Under the pieces are notes generated by a model that ran no database searches, had not been told where the DNA came from, and worked only from the letters and a program-made list of their open reading frames with translations. The position numbers and the translations under genes were made by a program. A stretch of DNA of 58,178 nucleotides from Chthonomonadales bacterium (GTDB lineage: Bacteria > Armatimonadota > Chthonomonadetes > Chthonomonadales > CAJBBX01): assembly GCA_013360745.1 (NCBI GenBank), contig JABWBA010000012.1:1-58178 (forward strand), given 5' to 3'. This document shows positions 43,386-52,662 of the stretch, one piece after another; the first letter of the stretch is position 1, and each line of letters opens with the position of its first letter.

Positions 43386-44717
43386 TCAAATGCCGTGTTT
43401 CCACAGTTCGGTCAGCTCGTTCTGGAGCGTTTGAATCTCGTCTCCGATTATTCCGTACGGCCAATCGCTGTCGGCAGTGAACGTCAGCGCGCCCAGATCC
43501 ACGAGCAACGTCCCCAAACTCGTGCTATCGGTGTCGATCAGGTTCGGGTTACGTATCGTATCGAGCATGCTGGAACGCCAGCGTTGATTCAGCGCATTCA
43601 CGAACACCGGCCACATGCTGTCATAAGGCGCGATCCGATCCCGGAATACGGGAAACGCCACACATAAGATCACGAGGCGCGCGAGGCGCACGGTTTTGGT
43701 CTCCATGGTCGCGCCCTTGACCCTGTTCTGTACACCGGCACCCACGGCTCGTTTCAGATCCATCCGGACGCGGGCGTGCAGCCGGCGGTTGCCGAGCACG
43801 GAATAGCTGATCTTGCCGAGAGCCTCGCCGTCGTCCGGAAAGTCGGCGCTCCAGAGGGTGGGACCGTCCGATTGCAGGATCGGCGGCAGATTGAACCGAC
43901 GCCCGAATACTTTCATCAGATACGCGTTCGGATCGAAGGTTGGCATGTCCTGAAACACGTGTCGAAGATAGTCCTCGAGGACCGGCACGTTCACCGCCCA
44001 GACGCTCTTGAGGGGCCAGTTACTAGGCTCATCGTCTTCGTGCGGCAGGATCAGATGGTAGAGATCGTGCAGAACCTGGAACGCCACATCCGGTCGCGTA
44101 CGATCCATATCGTCAACCATCAGAACGACGTTCTTCTTACCGTAAGCCTTACACAGATCCATCAGTAGCGCACGCATCGACGTGCGGTGAAGTGGTTCAG
44201 CTGGACCAGTGTCGCTAGACGTGTCAGTTGGATTAATGGGGGTTGTGGCCGCAACGCTAACGTCGAGCAATTCGTTGACACCATCGGGCAGGTCGGGGCC
44301 GCCGTATACCTTGCACAACGGCACAATCAACGGCAGCGCCCTCACCGCCGCTGTCCCGGCTGTGCGGCGTATACGCCTGAGGCGTGACCTAGCCCTTTCG
44401 CCCCACGTTTTCAATCGTTCGTTAAGGGCTTTATCGGCGCTCTTTTCGGCATGTCGAGCCAGGTGTACGAGATGGGAGGCGATGTCCAGCATTGGATCGC
44501 TGGCGCCGATAAAGGCGGACGGCTCCAGCCATATGACCCCGGTATCGGTCGGGATCAGACTCCTCAGTTGTCTCAGTGTATGGGTCTTCCCGGATCCCCA
44601 TGGGCCAGCGAGCAGGACGTTCCTGGTATCGTTGTCTTGTACTAGCTGCAGAAGCTTAGCCGCGTAATCGGGGCTGGGATCCGCCCCGGCGCTAGACATC
44701 GGTTCCACGGATCTCAT
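43386..44717 (-). CDS. KAP-type P-loop NTPase, third gene of the KAP operon (KAP-1)
   Basis: 443 residues. Walker A GPWGSGKT (38-45) near the N-terminus and Walker B VVLMVDDMDR (about 197-206) with the KAP DDxDR signature. The stretch between them holds a moderately hydrophobic segment (AAVRALPLIVPLC, about 123-135), which could be the short remnant of the membrane insertion typical of KAP proteins. The C-terminal half is helical. The start at 44717 is supported by GGAGG 6 nt upstream; it overlaps the middle gene by 26 nt. KAP NTPases occur in phage-exclusion and defence modules. Function here is inferred. Confidence 0.82.
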   Translation of the reverse strand: MRSVEPMSSAGADPSPDYAAKLLQLVQDNDTRNVLLAGPWGSGKTHTLRQLRSLIPTDTGVIWLEPSAFIGASDPMLDIASHLVHLARHAEKSADKALNERLKTWGERARSRLRRIRRTAGTAAVRALPLIVPLCKVYGGPDLPDGVNELLDVSVAATTPINPTDTSSDTGPAEPLHRTSMRALLMDLCKAYGKKNVVLMVDDMDRTRPDVAFQVLHDLYHLILPHEDDEPSNWPLKSVWAVNVPVLEDYLRHVFQDMPTFDPNAYLMKVFGRRFNLPPILQSDGPTLWSADFPDDGEALGKISYSVLGNRRLHARVRMDLKRAVGAGVQNRVKGATMETKTVRLARLVILCVAFPVFRDRIAPYDSMWPVFVNALNQRWRSSMLDTIRNPNLIDTDSTSLGTLLVDLGALTFTADSDWPYGIIGDEIQTLQNELTELWKHGI

Positions 44718-46677
44718 GACCGCCCTCCTGATGCGCCAGCAGCTGCTCGGCGGCTTGTTGAATGGTCTGTCCGTCCAGCCAGTCGATCCCGGCCCATCCG
44801 AATGCCGAGATCAGATCCTGTGCGTTCGTGATGGGCGGCCAGCAATCGGGGCTGAAGACGTGCTGAACCAGTGCGGCCCGGGGCTCCGGGGCCTCCGGGC
44901 TCTGTACGAACCTGCTCAGGAGTTCCATCGCGGTCGGATCCCTGCTTATTATCTCCCTGTATGCGTCTGCGTTATAGGGCTGGCCTGTCTGGAGGTAGGT
45001 CCACGCCTCACTGCGTCGAGCCTGGTTCCGTGGTGTATCGCCATACGCGTCGGAACAGATGAAGCTCAGGGCCACGCGGACCCGAACCTGACGTTGCCCT
45101 CTTCTTGCGATCGTCATGCCCGACTGGCTCCAGAGACCGCCGAGGATCTGGGCTCCCTGCGCTTCGACAAACGCCGGATCCATCAGATGCCCGGCATTCA
45201 TCTTTAGACCCACTGTTTCCTCAAGGGAGTCGGCCGCGCTCTCTCCAACGAGGTCGTTCGCCAAACGCAGGCTTACTTCGTAATCGGCCCCGAGCCGCGC
45301 GACACGAGCCCACCATAGGATCGTTAGCAACTGAGCCTTGACGCGCAATGCGGCATCTCGCTCGCCGATCGCCGAGTCCAGCAATGCGTTCAGCCTCGTC
45401 ACGCCTTCGCTCTGGGGCGCGAGCAGCGCCTCTGCATTGTGCAGTATCATGGCCCATGTGCGCCGGGCATGAGACGCGGAATCTAGCGACTCATGCAAGA
45501 CCTGCTCGCGGTAGTGCAGCGTGTCGCGATACAGCCGATCGATGGCGGATATTTCCTCATCCCGTATCGGATCGAGCAGGCGCACTACCTGATCCCTGAG
45601 AGTCGCCTCGTCCGTATGGAGCCCTTCCGTAAGCCGCACCGATCGTTCCTTGTCATCAAGGACATCGAGAAGGAACTCCGCATAAAAGAGGCGGATACGA
45701 TGCCTGTCGGGATCGACCTCGGAAGCCACATCGAATAGCCGATAGCACTGCAGCTCGCTGCCCGCGACGTCATCAAGCACCACGGCCAGATTCGACAACG
45801 AGGGCGCAACCGAGGCGGCGTAGAAGCGACGATGGCGCTCGAGCCACGAATCGGCATACGCCGTTGCCATCGAGGCGGCATCCACGGCGCCCGTGAGGCG
45901 TGCCTGCACCACCATGTTGGTAAAACTCGCAACCTGTTCCGCAATGGTGACTCCCGTGACCGATTGGCCCATATGGGCTTCGACCCATTCGGTGAAGGTC
46001 TGTTCTGTCTCAGCGCCAGCGGGTTCGGGAGAGTGCGGTTGGTCATTGTCGGTTATCGCAAGGATCAAAAGCTGCAGCAACAGTTCTCGTTCCTCACCCT
46101 TCTGTGGCCAGAGTGAGGGCATGTCCTGCTCGCTGAGCGATGTCGATTGCTGGACGATGGTGTGGAGATAGGCGCGGAACATCTCTGACGCCTGGGACGT
46201 TACCCGACCTCCGCCGCAGCTCTCCACCGTCGCCGTCGCCGCATGGGCGAGCAGCCGGAAGGATGCGGGATCGCACTCACGCAGCAGCGATAGAGGTCGG
46301 AAGTGCCGATCGAGCAGCGTCAGAGCCGGTCCTTCCGACGTACGCGCTTCGGCGGCGAGCAGCCGATCGCGAAGGAAAGCCTTGATCTGTCTTGGTGTGA
46401 GCAGATGAAAGAGCCGCCGATACCGGGCGCTGATCCTGGGTCCTGGAGGCCATCCGTCCCCACCCGGATCCCACACCAGGATCGTCTGCAGCGCCACATC
46501 GATCGGCGAGGTATCGTCGAAAACCGGCGACCCGATCTTGCGCTGTTTGCTGTCACTCTCTACTTTGGTAGGGTCGAGCAGGTCCGGTCCCAACGGACTC
46601 TTATCCTTCTCCGAGTCTGCACCCGATTGGGCTGGATGCCCCGCGAGTTTACTGCCGTTATCCTCTTGTTGTATCAT
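44692..46677 (-). CDS. 661-residue protein of unknown function, middle gene of the KAP operon
   Basis: I recognise no domain. The first 50 residues are polar and acidic/basic mixed (likely disordered: SEKDKSPLGPD, VESDSKQRK). The rest is predicted by eye to be alpha-helical, with repeated leucine/arginine-rich helices (HARRTWAMILHNAEALLAPQ) that resemble a helical-repeat scaffold. There is no signal peptide, transmembrane helix, nuclease motif or P-loop. The start is ATG at 46677, overlapping the KAP-2 stop by one base (TGATG); a TTG at 46680 is the alternative. The tail overlaps KAP-1 by 26 nt. Its conservation between two NTPases suggests a shared complex. Confidence 0.8.
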   Translation of the reverse strand: MIQQEDNGSKLAGHPAQSGADSEKDKSPLGPDLLDPTKVESDSKQRKIGSPVFDDTSPIDVALQTILVWDPGGDGWPPGPRISARYRRLFHLLTPRQIKAFLRDRLLAAEARTSEGPALTLLDRHFRPLSLLRECDPASFRLLAHAATATVESCGGGRVTSQASEMFRAYLHTIVQQSTSLSEQDMPSLWPQKGEERELLLQLLILAITDNDQPHSPEPAGAETEQTFTEWVEAHMGQSVTGVTIAEQVASFTNMVVQARLTGAVDAASMATAYADSWLERHRRFYAASVAPSLSNLAVVLDDVAGSELQCYRLFDVASEVDPDRHRIRLFYAEFLLDVLDDKERSVRLTEGLHTDEATLRDQVVRLLDPIRDEEISAIDRLYRDTLHYREQVLHESLDSASHARRTWAMILHNAEALLAPQSEGVTRLNALLDSAIGERDAALRVKAQLLTILWWARVARLGADYEVSLRLANDLVGESAADSLEETVGLKMNAGHLMDPAFVEAQGAQILGGLWSQSGMTIARRGQRQVRVRVALSFICSDAYGDTPRNQARRSEAWTYLQTGQPYNADAYREIISRDPTAMELLSRFVQSPEAPEPRAALVQHVFSPDCWPPITNAQDLISAFGWAGIDWLDGQTIQQAAEQLLAHQEGGHEIRGTDV

Positions 46678-47768
46678 CAATGTTTCCCCAACAACGTGGC
46701 TACGAACAGATCGGCAAGGGTTCGGTCCGATCGATCTGGTAGTTCCGACCTGAGCAGGGCCTCAAGGCCATCGATGTACGCGGACGGAAACGCGGCGCCG
46801 CGGCCCAAACGAGCGCCCATGGACGGAAGCTCCACCGCATACTGGACATATTTCTCGAGCGCGGAGTTCGGAGCGACGAGGTAGGCTCCGTCGTCTCGTT
46901 TGCCTTTGGCATCCATCCAGTCGCGAACGCCCTGCTCAAGGACGTCCCAATCGCAGGTGATCACGAAATGGACTCGTTTTCTGCCGGAGAAACGGAGCAA
47001 TAGATCCACCACCTGCATGGGCGTCTCCTGAGGGCATCGGTCGAGATCGTCCAGGAAGACGATCAGATTCGTCTCCGATTTCTTCAGCAGCTTCTGCAGA
47101 GCCATTTCGACGCCCATGGCGGCTGTGTACCGACTGGGCTCGCTCCCATCGTGACCGACCATACGGTCCTGCCACGGCAACAGCCGCCCGGGTTGCGCAT
47201 CCTGCAGCGGAGCTCGATCCGGGGTCGTGGTTTCGAGATGCCAGAAGTCCTCGGTCGCCCGCTTGAGTGCGGCGAGCTCCTCGGATGCGACTTGCTCGGC
47301 GGCATTGCCGCGACGCAGCAACGAGTCACAGATCCAGGCCAACACCACTGCGGATGCAGAAACATGAGCGCGCGATACCGCGGTCGCCATGGGAATCCAC
47401 ACGGTACGGATCTTCTTGTTACGTATTCGGTCCGCAGGCGCATCCGCGTTAGCCGCTGGAGGAGGCTCGGTCTCGCCGTTGCCCGTAGGCTCGCTGGCGC
47501 CGACGGCGCCCTTGTCGGAAGCAGGCGGCTCCAACCGCTCTTGCAGCATCCGCGCGAAGCTGGTCTTGCCCGTGCCGTACCGACCGTAGATCAGCACTGT
47601 GCAGGTCTCGTCTCTGGTCCTCAGTTCCTGAAGGATGTGCCCGGCGCTCCGGGGATTTCTGGAATCGTCCGGATCCGCGCCCCAGTAGGCAATCCACATA
47701 TCCGGGCTTGGGGATCGAGGCGACTCCGCAAGCCGCTCCAGCAGTGTTCGCTCCAGAGTTCGGTCCAT
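46677..47768 (-). CDS. KAP-type P-loop NTPase, first gene of the KAP operon (KAP-2)
   Basis: 363 residues. Walker A GRYGTGKT (62-69) and Walker B LIVFLDDLDRCPQETPMQVV (235-254), a standard KAP block. Between them is a polar, Pro/Ala-rich insertion (about 85-115) and VSASAVVLAWICDSLLR, which has the size of one amphipathic or membrane-adjacent helix. No full membrane pair. VHFVITCDWDVLEQGV is the family strand after Walker B. AGGAG is 8 nt before the ATG. It is unlike KAP-1 in sequence, so the two are not a recent duplication. Confidence 0.85.
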   Translation of the reverse strand: MDRTLERTLLERLAESPRSPSPDMWIAYWGADPDDSRNPRSAGHILQELRTRDETCTVLIYGRYGTGKTSFARMLQERLEPPASDKGAVGASEPTGNGETEPPPAANADAPADRIRNKKIRTVWIPMATAVSRAHVSASAVVLAWICDSLLRRGNAAEQVASEELAALKRATEDFWHLETTTPDRAPLQDAQPGRLLPWQDRMVGHDGSEPSRYTAAMGVEMALQKLLKKSETNLIVFLDDLDRCPQETPMQVVDLLLRFSGRKRVHFVITCDWDVLEQGVRDWMDAKGKRDDGAYLVAPNSALEKYVQYAVELPSMGARLGRGAAFPSAYIDGLEALLRSELPDRSDRTLADLFVATLLGKH

Positions 47769-47809
47769 GTCTCTTGCTCCTCAGCTGGGATATAGATTGC
47801 GCTATAAAC

Positions 47810-47832
47810 CGACCGGGCATCACCCGGGTCGT
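47810..47832. repeat. Imperfect inverted repeat in the KAP / propeller divergent region
   Basis: CGACCGGG and CCCGGGTCG face each other across CATCA, with one extra base in the second arm. It lies about 40 nt upstream of the KAP-2 start in the 248-nt divergent gap (47769-48016) and could be an operator. TATAGC and TATATC hexamers on the minus strand nearby may be -10 boxes, without a clear -35. Confidence 0.3.
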
Positions 47833-48016
47833 CGGAGAATCGAGCCTCATTGCGGACCTGAGGATCGACCTCTGGTAACGCGCCGATTGTTCGACGGCTA
47901 ACGGTATCCTCCTTCAACCCGCCGTGAACTGGTCCGGTATTGATGTTAGCGAAGGTTTGGCCGGGCCGATGTCGAACCTAGGCGATACCACAATGCTCTA
48001 TGGGAGGCCTACCAAT

Positions 48017-50362
48017 ATGGAACCCTCAGCCTGGCTCCGTCCGAGTTTCGGCCCTGCTCTCCTCAGCCTGCTCTTCGTCGCGATCACTGCGGTCATGGCC
48101 ATGGAAGCCGGCGGCGCCGCGGAACCCGAAACGCGCCGATGGAAGCCAGTGGCCGACACGCCCTATCTGCAGGAAATCGGCCAGCGCATCCGCACCGACT
48201 CATCCGTAACCGCGGTCGCAGTCCATAGGGACGAGATCTATGCCGTCGTCGACGGAGCCCTGCTTCGGCTCGAAAAGGAGACCCTGACTCCCGTGGCGGG
48301 CGCGCCGACGGGCATCAGCCGCCTTGAACATCTGGCCGGCGACCTCTGGGCCATCACCCCCAATGCCGTACATCGGCTGTCCGGCAGAGCCTGGGAGAAG
48401 GTCGCCGACCTCGCCGCGGTCGATATGATCGTGCATCTAGGCAAGGTCCATGCTGCGACGAACCAGGACCTCTACGTCTATCAGGACGGTCGGTTCGCCA
48501 ACATCAAGCCCGCAACCGGATGGCTGAGCAACAACAGCACCTTCGTCATGGACGATTTCTCACAGGTGATCGCCGATCCGATCCAGATCGGCCCGATCCA
48601 GCGCATCGCCTCCTATGGCGGCACGCTCTACATCCTGCGCCCCGGCCGCCTCGGGGTCATCGAAGGCGACACCTTCGTCGAGGATCCCATCGACTGGGGT
48701 TCGCTTCCATCGCTGACGACGCGCGACATGCTCTCCGCCGGCAGCCGCCTCGTCATCGCCACAGACCGGGGCCTCGGAGTCCTGCGGGGTATGGCCATGA
48801 CCACGGAACAGGGGCCGCAAGGGCTGCCCTACGAGGATGCCACCTGCCTCACCGATGGTTTTGACGGCGATATATGGATCGGCACCAGCCGGGGCGCCAT
48901 CCGATGGACCGGCAGCGAGCATCACTACTTCGGAGCCGATCACTGGCTGCCCGCCGACCGGGTCAACGACATCGCCGTCGGGGGCAGGACCGTCGTCGCG
49001 GCCACCGACCGCGGGCTCGGGATCATCCGCTACGAGCCGTTCACCCTCGCCCGCAAGGCTGCCTACTTCCAGAGGCTCATGGATCACTGGGGCTTCAAGC
49101 GACTGGGGTTCGTCCACAAGCTATGGTGGTCCGACGCTGACAAGGGCTGGATCCGCGAGATCAGCGATAACGACGGCGGGCACACCTCGCATTACCTGGC
49201 CGCCATGAGCTATCGCTATGCCGTCACACGGGATGAGAACCACCGCAAGGAGGCCGTCGAGGCATTCCGCGCGATGGTCTGGCTCGACGACATCACCCCC
49301 AAGCCCGGGTTCATCGCCCGCGCCATATGGTCCGAGAAGGCCGATAAGGGCCAACGGTCCACCCGGGGCTCCGGCGGACTCCCCGCCAAATGGTATCCGT
49401 CCGACGACGGCCTGTGGTCATGGAAGGGCGATACCTCCAGCGACGAAGTCAACGGACACATGTACTCCGTCTCGCTGTTCCACGACCTCGTCGCCCGAGG
49501 CGCCGAAAAAGAGCGCGCCAAACAGCACATCGCCCGGCTCTCCACCCACATCATCGACAACGGCTGGGTCCTGCGCGATATGGACGGCAAGCCCACCCGA
49601 TGGGGCCGCTGGGACCCCGACTACCTCCTGAAACCCTACGGCTTCGAGGCGCGCGGCCTCAACGGCATGGAAGCCCAGACCTATATGATCACCGCACTGG
49701 GCCTGACCGGCGATCCCCGCTACCAGGCCGGCCTCGACCAGCTCATGAAATGGCGGTACCACACCTACACCGTCCGGCAGAAGCTCACCTTCCCGCCCGA
49801 CATGGTTGTGCCCTGGGACGACGAGCTCGCCTTCCGCTGTTATCTGCCCCTGATCACCTACTGCAAAGACCCGTATCTCAGATCCATCTACCTCCGGAGC
49901 ATCGCCCGCCATTGGGAAGTCCTGCGCATGCAGAAGCTCCCCTTCTTCAACTTCATCTACGGCGCCCTGACCGGGAACGACTGCGAAGCCCCCCAGGCCG
50001 TCGACAACCTCCGCGAATGGCCCCTCGACCTCGTCAGCCACAACTTCCGCAACTCCCATCGAGCCGACCTGACGGTCGAACCCGGCTACGTCGCCTATCA
50101 GACCGCTCGCAAAGCCATCTCACCCCGCGAGAGCGAAGCCATGTGGGGCAGCCGCAGCGCCATCGAGCTCGACGGCGGCTCAGGCGGCCGGGCGGTCACC
50201 CCTCCCGCCGGCTGGCTCGAAGACTACTGGATGGGCCGCTACTACGGCTTCATCGAAGCTCCCGCCACCCGGGATCAGAAACTCCTCAGCCCCGACGGCC
50301 TCCCGATGCCCGAACCCACCGCCGCACCCTACAGCGGCCCGCCGCGGCCCGCGGCGAAGTAA
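48017..50362 (+). CDS. Secreted two-domain protein: N-terminal beta-propeller and C-terminal helical (alpha/alpha) domain
   Basis: 781 residues. A signal peptide (LLSLLFVAITAVMAMEAGGA) is followed by about 350 residues of propeller-like strands with blade ends such as DGALLRLEKETL, RGLGVLRG, GDIWIGTSRGAIRW and DRGLGIIRYEPF, as in two-component-regulator propellers. The C-terminal 400 residues are helical with WSDADKGWIREISDNDGGHTSHYLAAMSYRYA and DVNGHMYSVSLFHDLV-type blocks resembling toroid glycan-active enzymes. GGGAGG (48002-48007) places the start at ATG 48017, not 47924. It lies between the KAP operon and cas3; no link to immunity is seen in the sequence. Confidence 0.7.
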   Translation: MEPSAWLRPSFGPALLSLLFVAITAVMAMEAGGAAEPETRRWKPVADTPYLQEIGQRIRTDSSVTAVAVHRDEIYAVVDGALLRLEKETLTPVAGAPTGISRLEHLAGDLWAITPNAVHRLSGRAWEKVADLAAVDMIVHLGKVHAATNQDLYVYQDGRFANIKPATGWLSNNSTFVMDDFSQVIADPIQIGPIQRIASYGGTLYILRPGRLGVIEGDTFVEDPIDWGSLPSLTTRDMLSAGSRLVIATDRGLGVLRGMAMTTEQGPQGLPYEDATCLTDGFDGDIWIGTSRGAIRWTGSEHHYFGADHWLPADRVNDIAVGGRTVVAATDRGLGIIRYEPFTLARKAAYFQRLMDHWGFKRLGFVHKLWWSDADKGWIREISDNDGGHTSHYLAAMSYRYAVTRDENHRKEAVEAFRAMVWLDDITPKPGFIARAIWSEKADKGQRSTRGSGGLPAKWYPSDDGLWSWKGDTSSDEVNGHMYSVSLFHDLVARGAEKERAKQHIARLSTHIIDNGWVLRDMDGKPTRWGRWDPDYLLKPYGFEARGLNGMEAQTYMITALGLTGDPRYQAGLDQLMKWRYHTYTVRQKLTFPPDMVVPWDDELAFRCYLPLITYCKDPYLRSIYLRSIARHWEVLRMQKLPFFNFIYGALTGNDCEAPQAVDNLREWPLDLVSHNFRNSHRADLTVEPGYVAYQTARKAISPRESEAMWGSRSAIELDGGSGGRAVTPPAGWLEDYWMGRYYGFIEAPATRDQKLLSPDGLPMPEPTAAPYSGPPRPAAK

Positions 50363-50378
50363 AGCATCGCGACCGTAT

Positions 50379-50422
50379 TCTCCGACGACGGCGGCTTTCC
50401 GGATCCGCCGTCGTCTCGGAGA
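50379..50422 (+). terminator. Strong terminator hairpin before the cas operon
   Basis: TCTCCG plus ACGACGGCGG (50379-50394) pair with CCGCCGTCGT and CGGAGA (50405-50422), interrupted by a 2-nt bulge. It ends transcription of the secreted propeller gene and insulates cas3. Confidence 0.55.
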
Positions 50423-50437
50423 GTATGGATAGTAGAT

Positions 50438-50477
50438 CCCCATGAATGGGGCGCATGCGATCACCATGCCCCCATTC
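50438..50477 (+). promoter_or_regulatory. Competing inverted repeats upstream of cas3
   Basis: CCCCAT (50438-50443) can pair with ATGGGG (50446-50451). The same ATGGGG lies in a longer arm, GAATGGGG-c-GCATG (50444-50457), that pairs with CATGCCCCCATTC (50465-50477) across 7 nt. The two pairings exclude each other. The element ends 22 nt before the cas3 ATG, so it is either a tandem operator or an RNA switch. Confidence 0.4.
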
Positions 50478-50499
50478 ACAACCACGTTCGCCGGAGAGA

Positions 50500-52638
50500 A
50501 TGGTGTCGGATACCGAATACTACGCGCACACTCCGCCAAGATGTAAGCTGGAACCCTGGCATCGACTGACCGACCATCTCCGCGGAGTCGCGGAGATGGC
50601 CGCTGAGTTCGGCGCGGCGTTTTCCGCCGGGGATGTCTGTCGTGCCCTCGGGCTCGCGCATGATGCCGGCAAGGCAGATCCTCGGTTCCAGGCGTATCTT
50701 CGCGCTTGCCACAACGACGAAGCGGCAACGTCCGTGCCGCACGCCGTACCGGGCGCCGCCGCTGCGGAAAGGGCATTGGGACCCTTCGCACTTGCTGTGA
50801 TGGGCCATCACGCGGGGTTAACCGATAGGGCCGATGCTCGTACAATGCTCGATCGCGCCGACCGACGGTCTGTTGAAGCCGCTACGCCATGGACGGATTG
50901 CATCTCGCGGCCGGCGATACCGTCGTGGAGCAAGGAGCCCGCTGCGCTCGAACTCTTCGTCCGCATGTGCTTCAGCGCCCTGATCGATGCGGACTATCTT
51001 GACACCGAAGCCCACATGGCGCCCGAGCGTTCGCGAGAGCGACGTGCCGGTCGTCCTCTCGCATGGTACCGGAAAACCCTCGACACCCATCTTGATGCCC
51101 TGGGAGCCGCCTCCCCCGATACGCCCGTGAATCGGGTTCGCGCTGATGTCCTCAAGTCGTGCCATGCCATGGCATCGGAGCCCCAAGGGGCATTTCGTCT
51201 GACGGTGCCCACCGGCGGAGGCAAGACTCTTTCAGGCCTCGCGTTCGCGCTTCGACATGCAGACGCCTACGACCTGCGCCGCATTGTTGTTGCCATTCCG
51301 TACACCAGCATAATCGACCAGACCGCGACGGTGTTCTCCGGGGTGTTCGGACCCGAGAACATTTTAGAACACCACTCCGCGTATGATCCAGGCGGTGAAG
51401 GAGAGGATCAAGCCCCGATCGAACTCCGACGCAAGCTGGCATCCGAAAACTGGAATAGCCCGCTGATCGTGACAACCACGGTCCAGCTGTTTGACAGCCT
51501 CTTTTCGAATCGCCCTCGCGCCTGCCGGAAGCTGCATCGGATCGCTCGCAGCGTGATCGTACTCGATGAAGCCCAGACCTTACCCCCAGAGCTCCTTGGC
51601 CCGATTCTCGATGTCCTCTCAGAGCTCATATCGCACTACGGCTGTAGTGTGGTGTTCTGTACGGCCACACAGCCCGATTACTCGGGCATCGCCGACACGT
51701 TGCTGACAGAGGCGAGGCAGATTGTGCCCGATCCCGCCCGGCTTTTCTCCGCGCTGGCCCGTGTCCGTTACCATCGAGAGGAAACGCCACTCAACGTCGC
51801 GGACGTGGCTGCTCGAATAGACGGCTCAAGGCAGACCCTCTGCATCCTTAACACTCGCCGCGATGCGGTCCGTGTGGTTCGGGCGTGCCGGAAAGACGAG
51901 GACCTGTTCCACCTGAGTACGCTCATGTGCCCGAGCCATCGACGCACCGTACTGACGGAGGTCCGGGAGCGGTTGGCCGACGGGCGGCCTGTCCGACTCG
52001 TCGCAACTCAAGTGGTGGAAGCTGGGGTCGATCTCGACTTCCCCTTCGTGCTTCGCGCTGTTGGGCCACTGGATCGGATCGTCCAGGCTGCCGGGAGGTG
52101 CAACCGTGAGGGGAAGCTCGAGTCTCTGGGAGATTGTCTGGTATTCGAACTCAAAGAGGCGGGACTGCCACGCGGATGGTACACGACAGCCACCAGTCTC
52201 GCAGCCACGGCCGTGCGAGAGGACATCGATTCAATCGACCAGCCCGGCCCCATTGGCGCGTATTTCCGGGAGCTGTTCAACAAGACGAACATCGATGCCC
52301 AAGATATCCGTAAGTGCCGGCAGGAACTGGCCTATGCTCATGTGGCCAAGCGTTTCCAGATGATACCCCAGGGTTCTGTAGCGCTGATAGTGCGCGCATA
52401 TGACGACTTCGCACCCAACAAACTGCTCGCTATCCCGCCGGAGGCGAGGGACAACGGCTGGTATCGCGCCATCGCCAGATGCTCCGTGGGGGTGCCTCTC
52501 GGTGAGGCCATGCGCATGGAGCGCGAGGGTATGGTCGCAACAGAGAAAGGAGGCATGAAGGTCTACGAGGGTATCTATGATCCGCTGATCGGGATCGGTG
52601 TTGGAGACCTGCCCGACCCGGCTGACCTATTGATATGA
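50500..52638 (+). CDS. cas3: CRISPR-associated helicase/nuclease Cas3, type I-C
   Basis: 712 residues; cuts and unwinds the invader DNA after Cascade binding. N-terminal HD domain with AHDAGK (H54, D55) and MGHHAGL (H103, H104). SF2 helicase motifs: VPTGGGKT Walker A (236-243), LDEAQTLP motif II, FCTATQP motif III, VVEAGVDLDFP motif V and QAAGRCNREG motif VI. Complete and intact. ATG at 50500 and GTG at 50503 are both possible: GGAG stands 6 nt before the GTG. First gene of the cas operon; cas5c follows after 24 nt. Confidence 0.96.
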   Translation: MVSDTEYYAHTPPRCKLEPWHRLTDHLRGVAEMAAEFGAAFSAGDVCRALGLAHDAGKADPRFQAYLRACHNDEAATSVPHAVPGAAAAERALGPFALAVMGHHAGLTDRADARTMLDRADRRSVEAATPWTDCISRPAIPSWSKEPAALELFVRMCFSALIDADYLDTEAHMAPERSRERRAGRPLAWYRKTLDTHLDALGAASPDTPVNRVRADVLKSCHAMASEPQGAFRLTVPTGGGKTLSGLAFALRHADAYDLRRIVVAIPYTSIIDQTATVFSGVFGPENILEHHSAYDPGGEGEDQAPIELRRKLASENWNSPLIVTTTVQLFDSLFSNRPRACRKLHRIARSVIVLDEAQTLPPELLGPILDVLSELISHYGCSVVFCTATQPDYSGIADTLLTEARQIVPDPARLFSALARVRYHREETPLNVADVAARIDGSRQTLCILNTRRDAVRVVRACRKDEDLFHLSTLMCPSHRRTVLTEVRERLADGRPVRLVATQVVEAGVDLDFPFVLRAVGPLDRIVQAAGRCNREGKLESLGDCLVFELKEAGLPRGWYTTATSLAATAVREDIDSIDQPGPIGAYFRELFNKTNIDAQDIRKCRQELAYAHVAKRFQMIPQGSVALIVRAYDDFAPNKLLAIPPEARDNGWYRAIARCSVGVPLGEAMRMEREGMVATEKGGMKVYEGIYDPLIGIGVGDLPDPADLLI

Positions 52639-52662
52639 TTGTATGGAATACAGGAGGAGCAC

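Noticed and set aside
48017-50362. Propeller protein as an accessory CRISPR gene
   Set aside because: It has a signal peptide, its own terminator and no nucleic-acid motif; adjacency alone is not enough.
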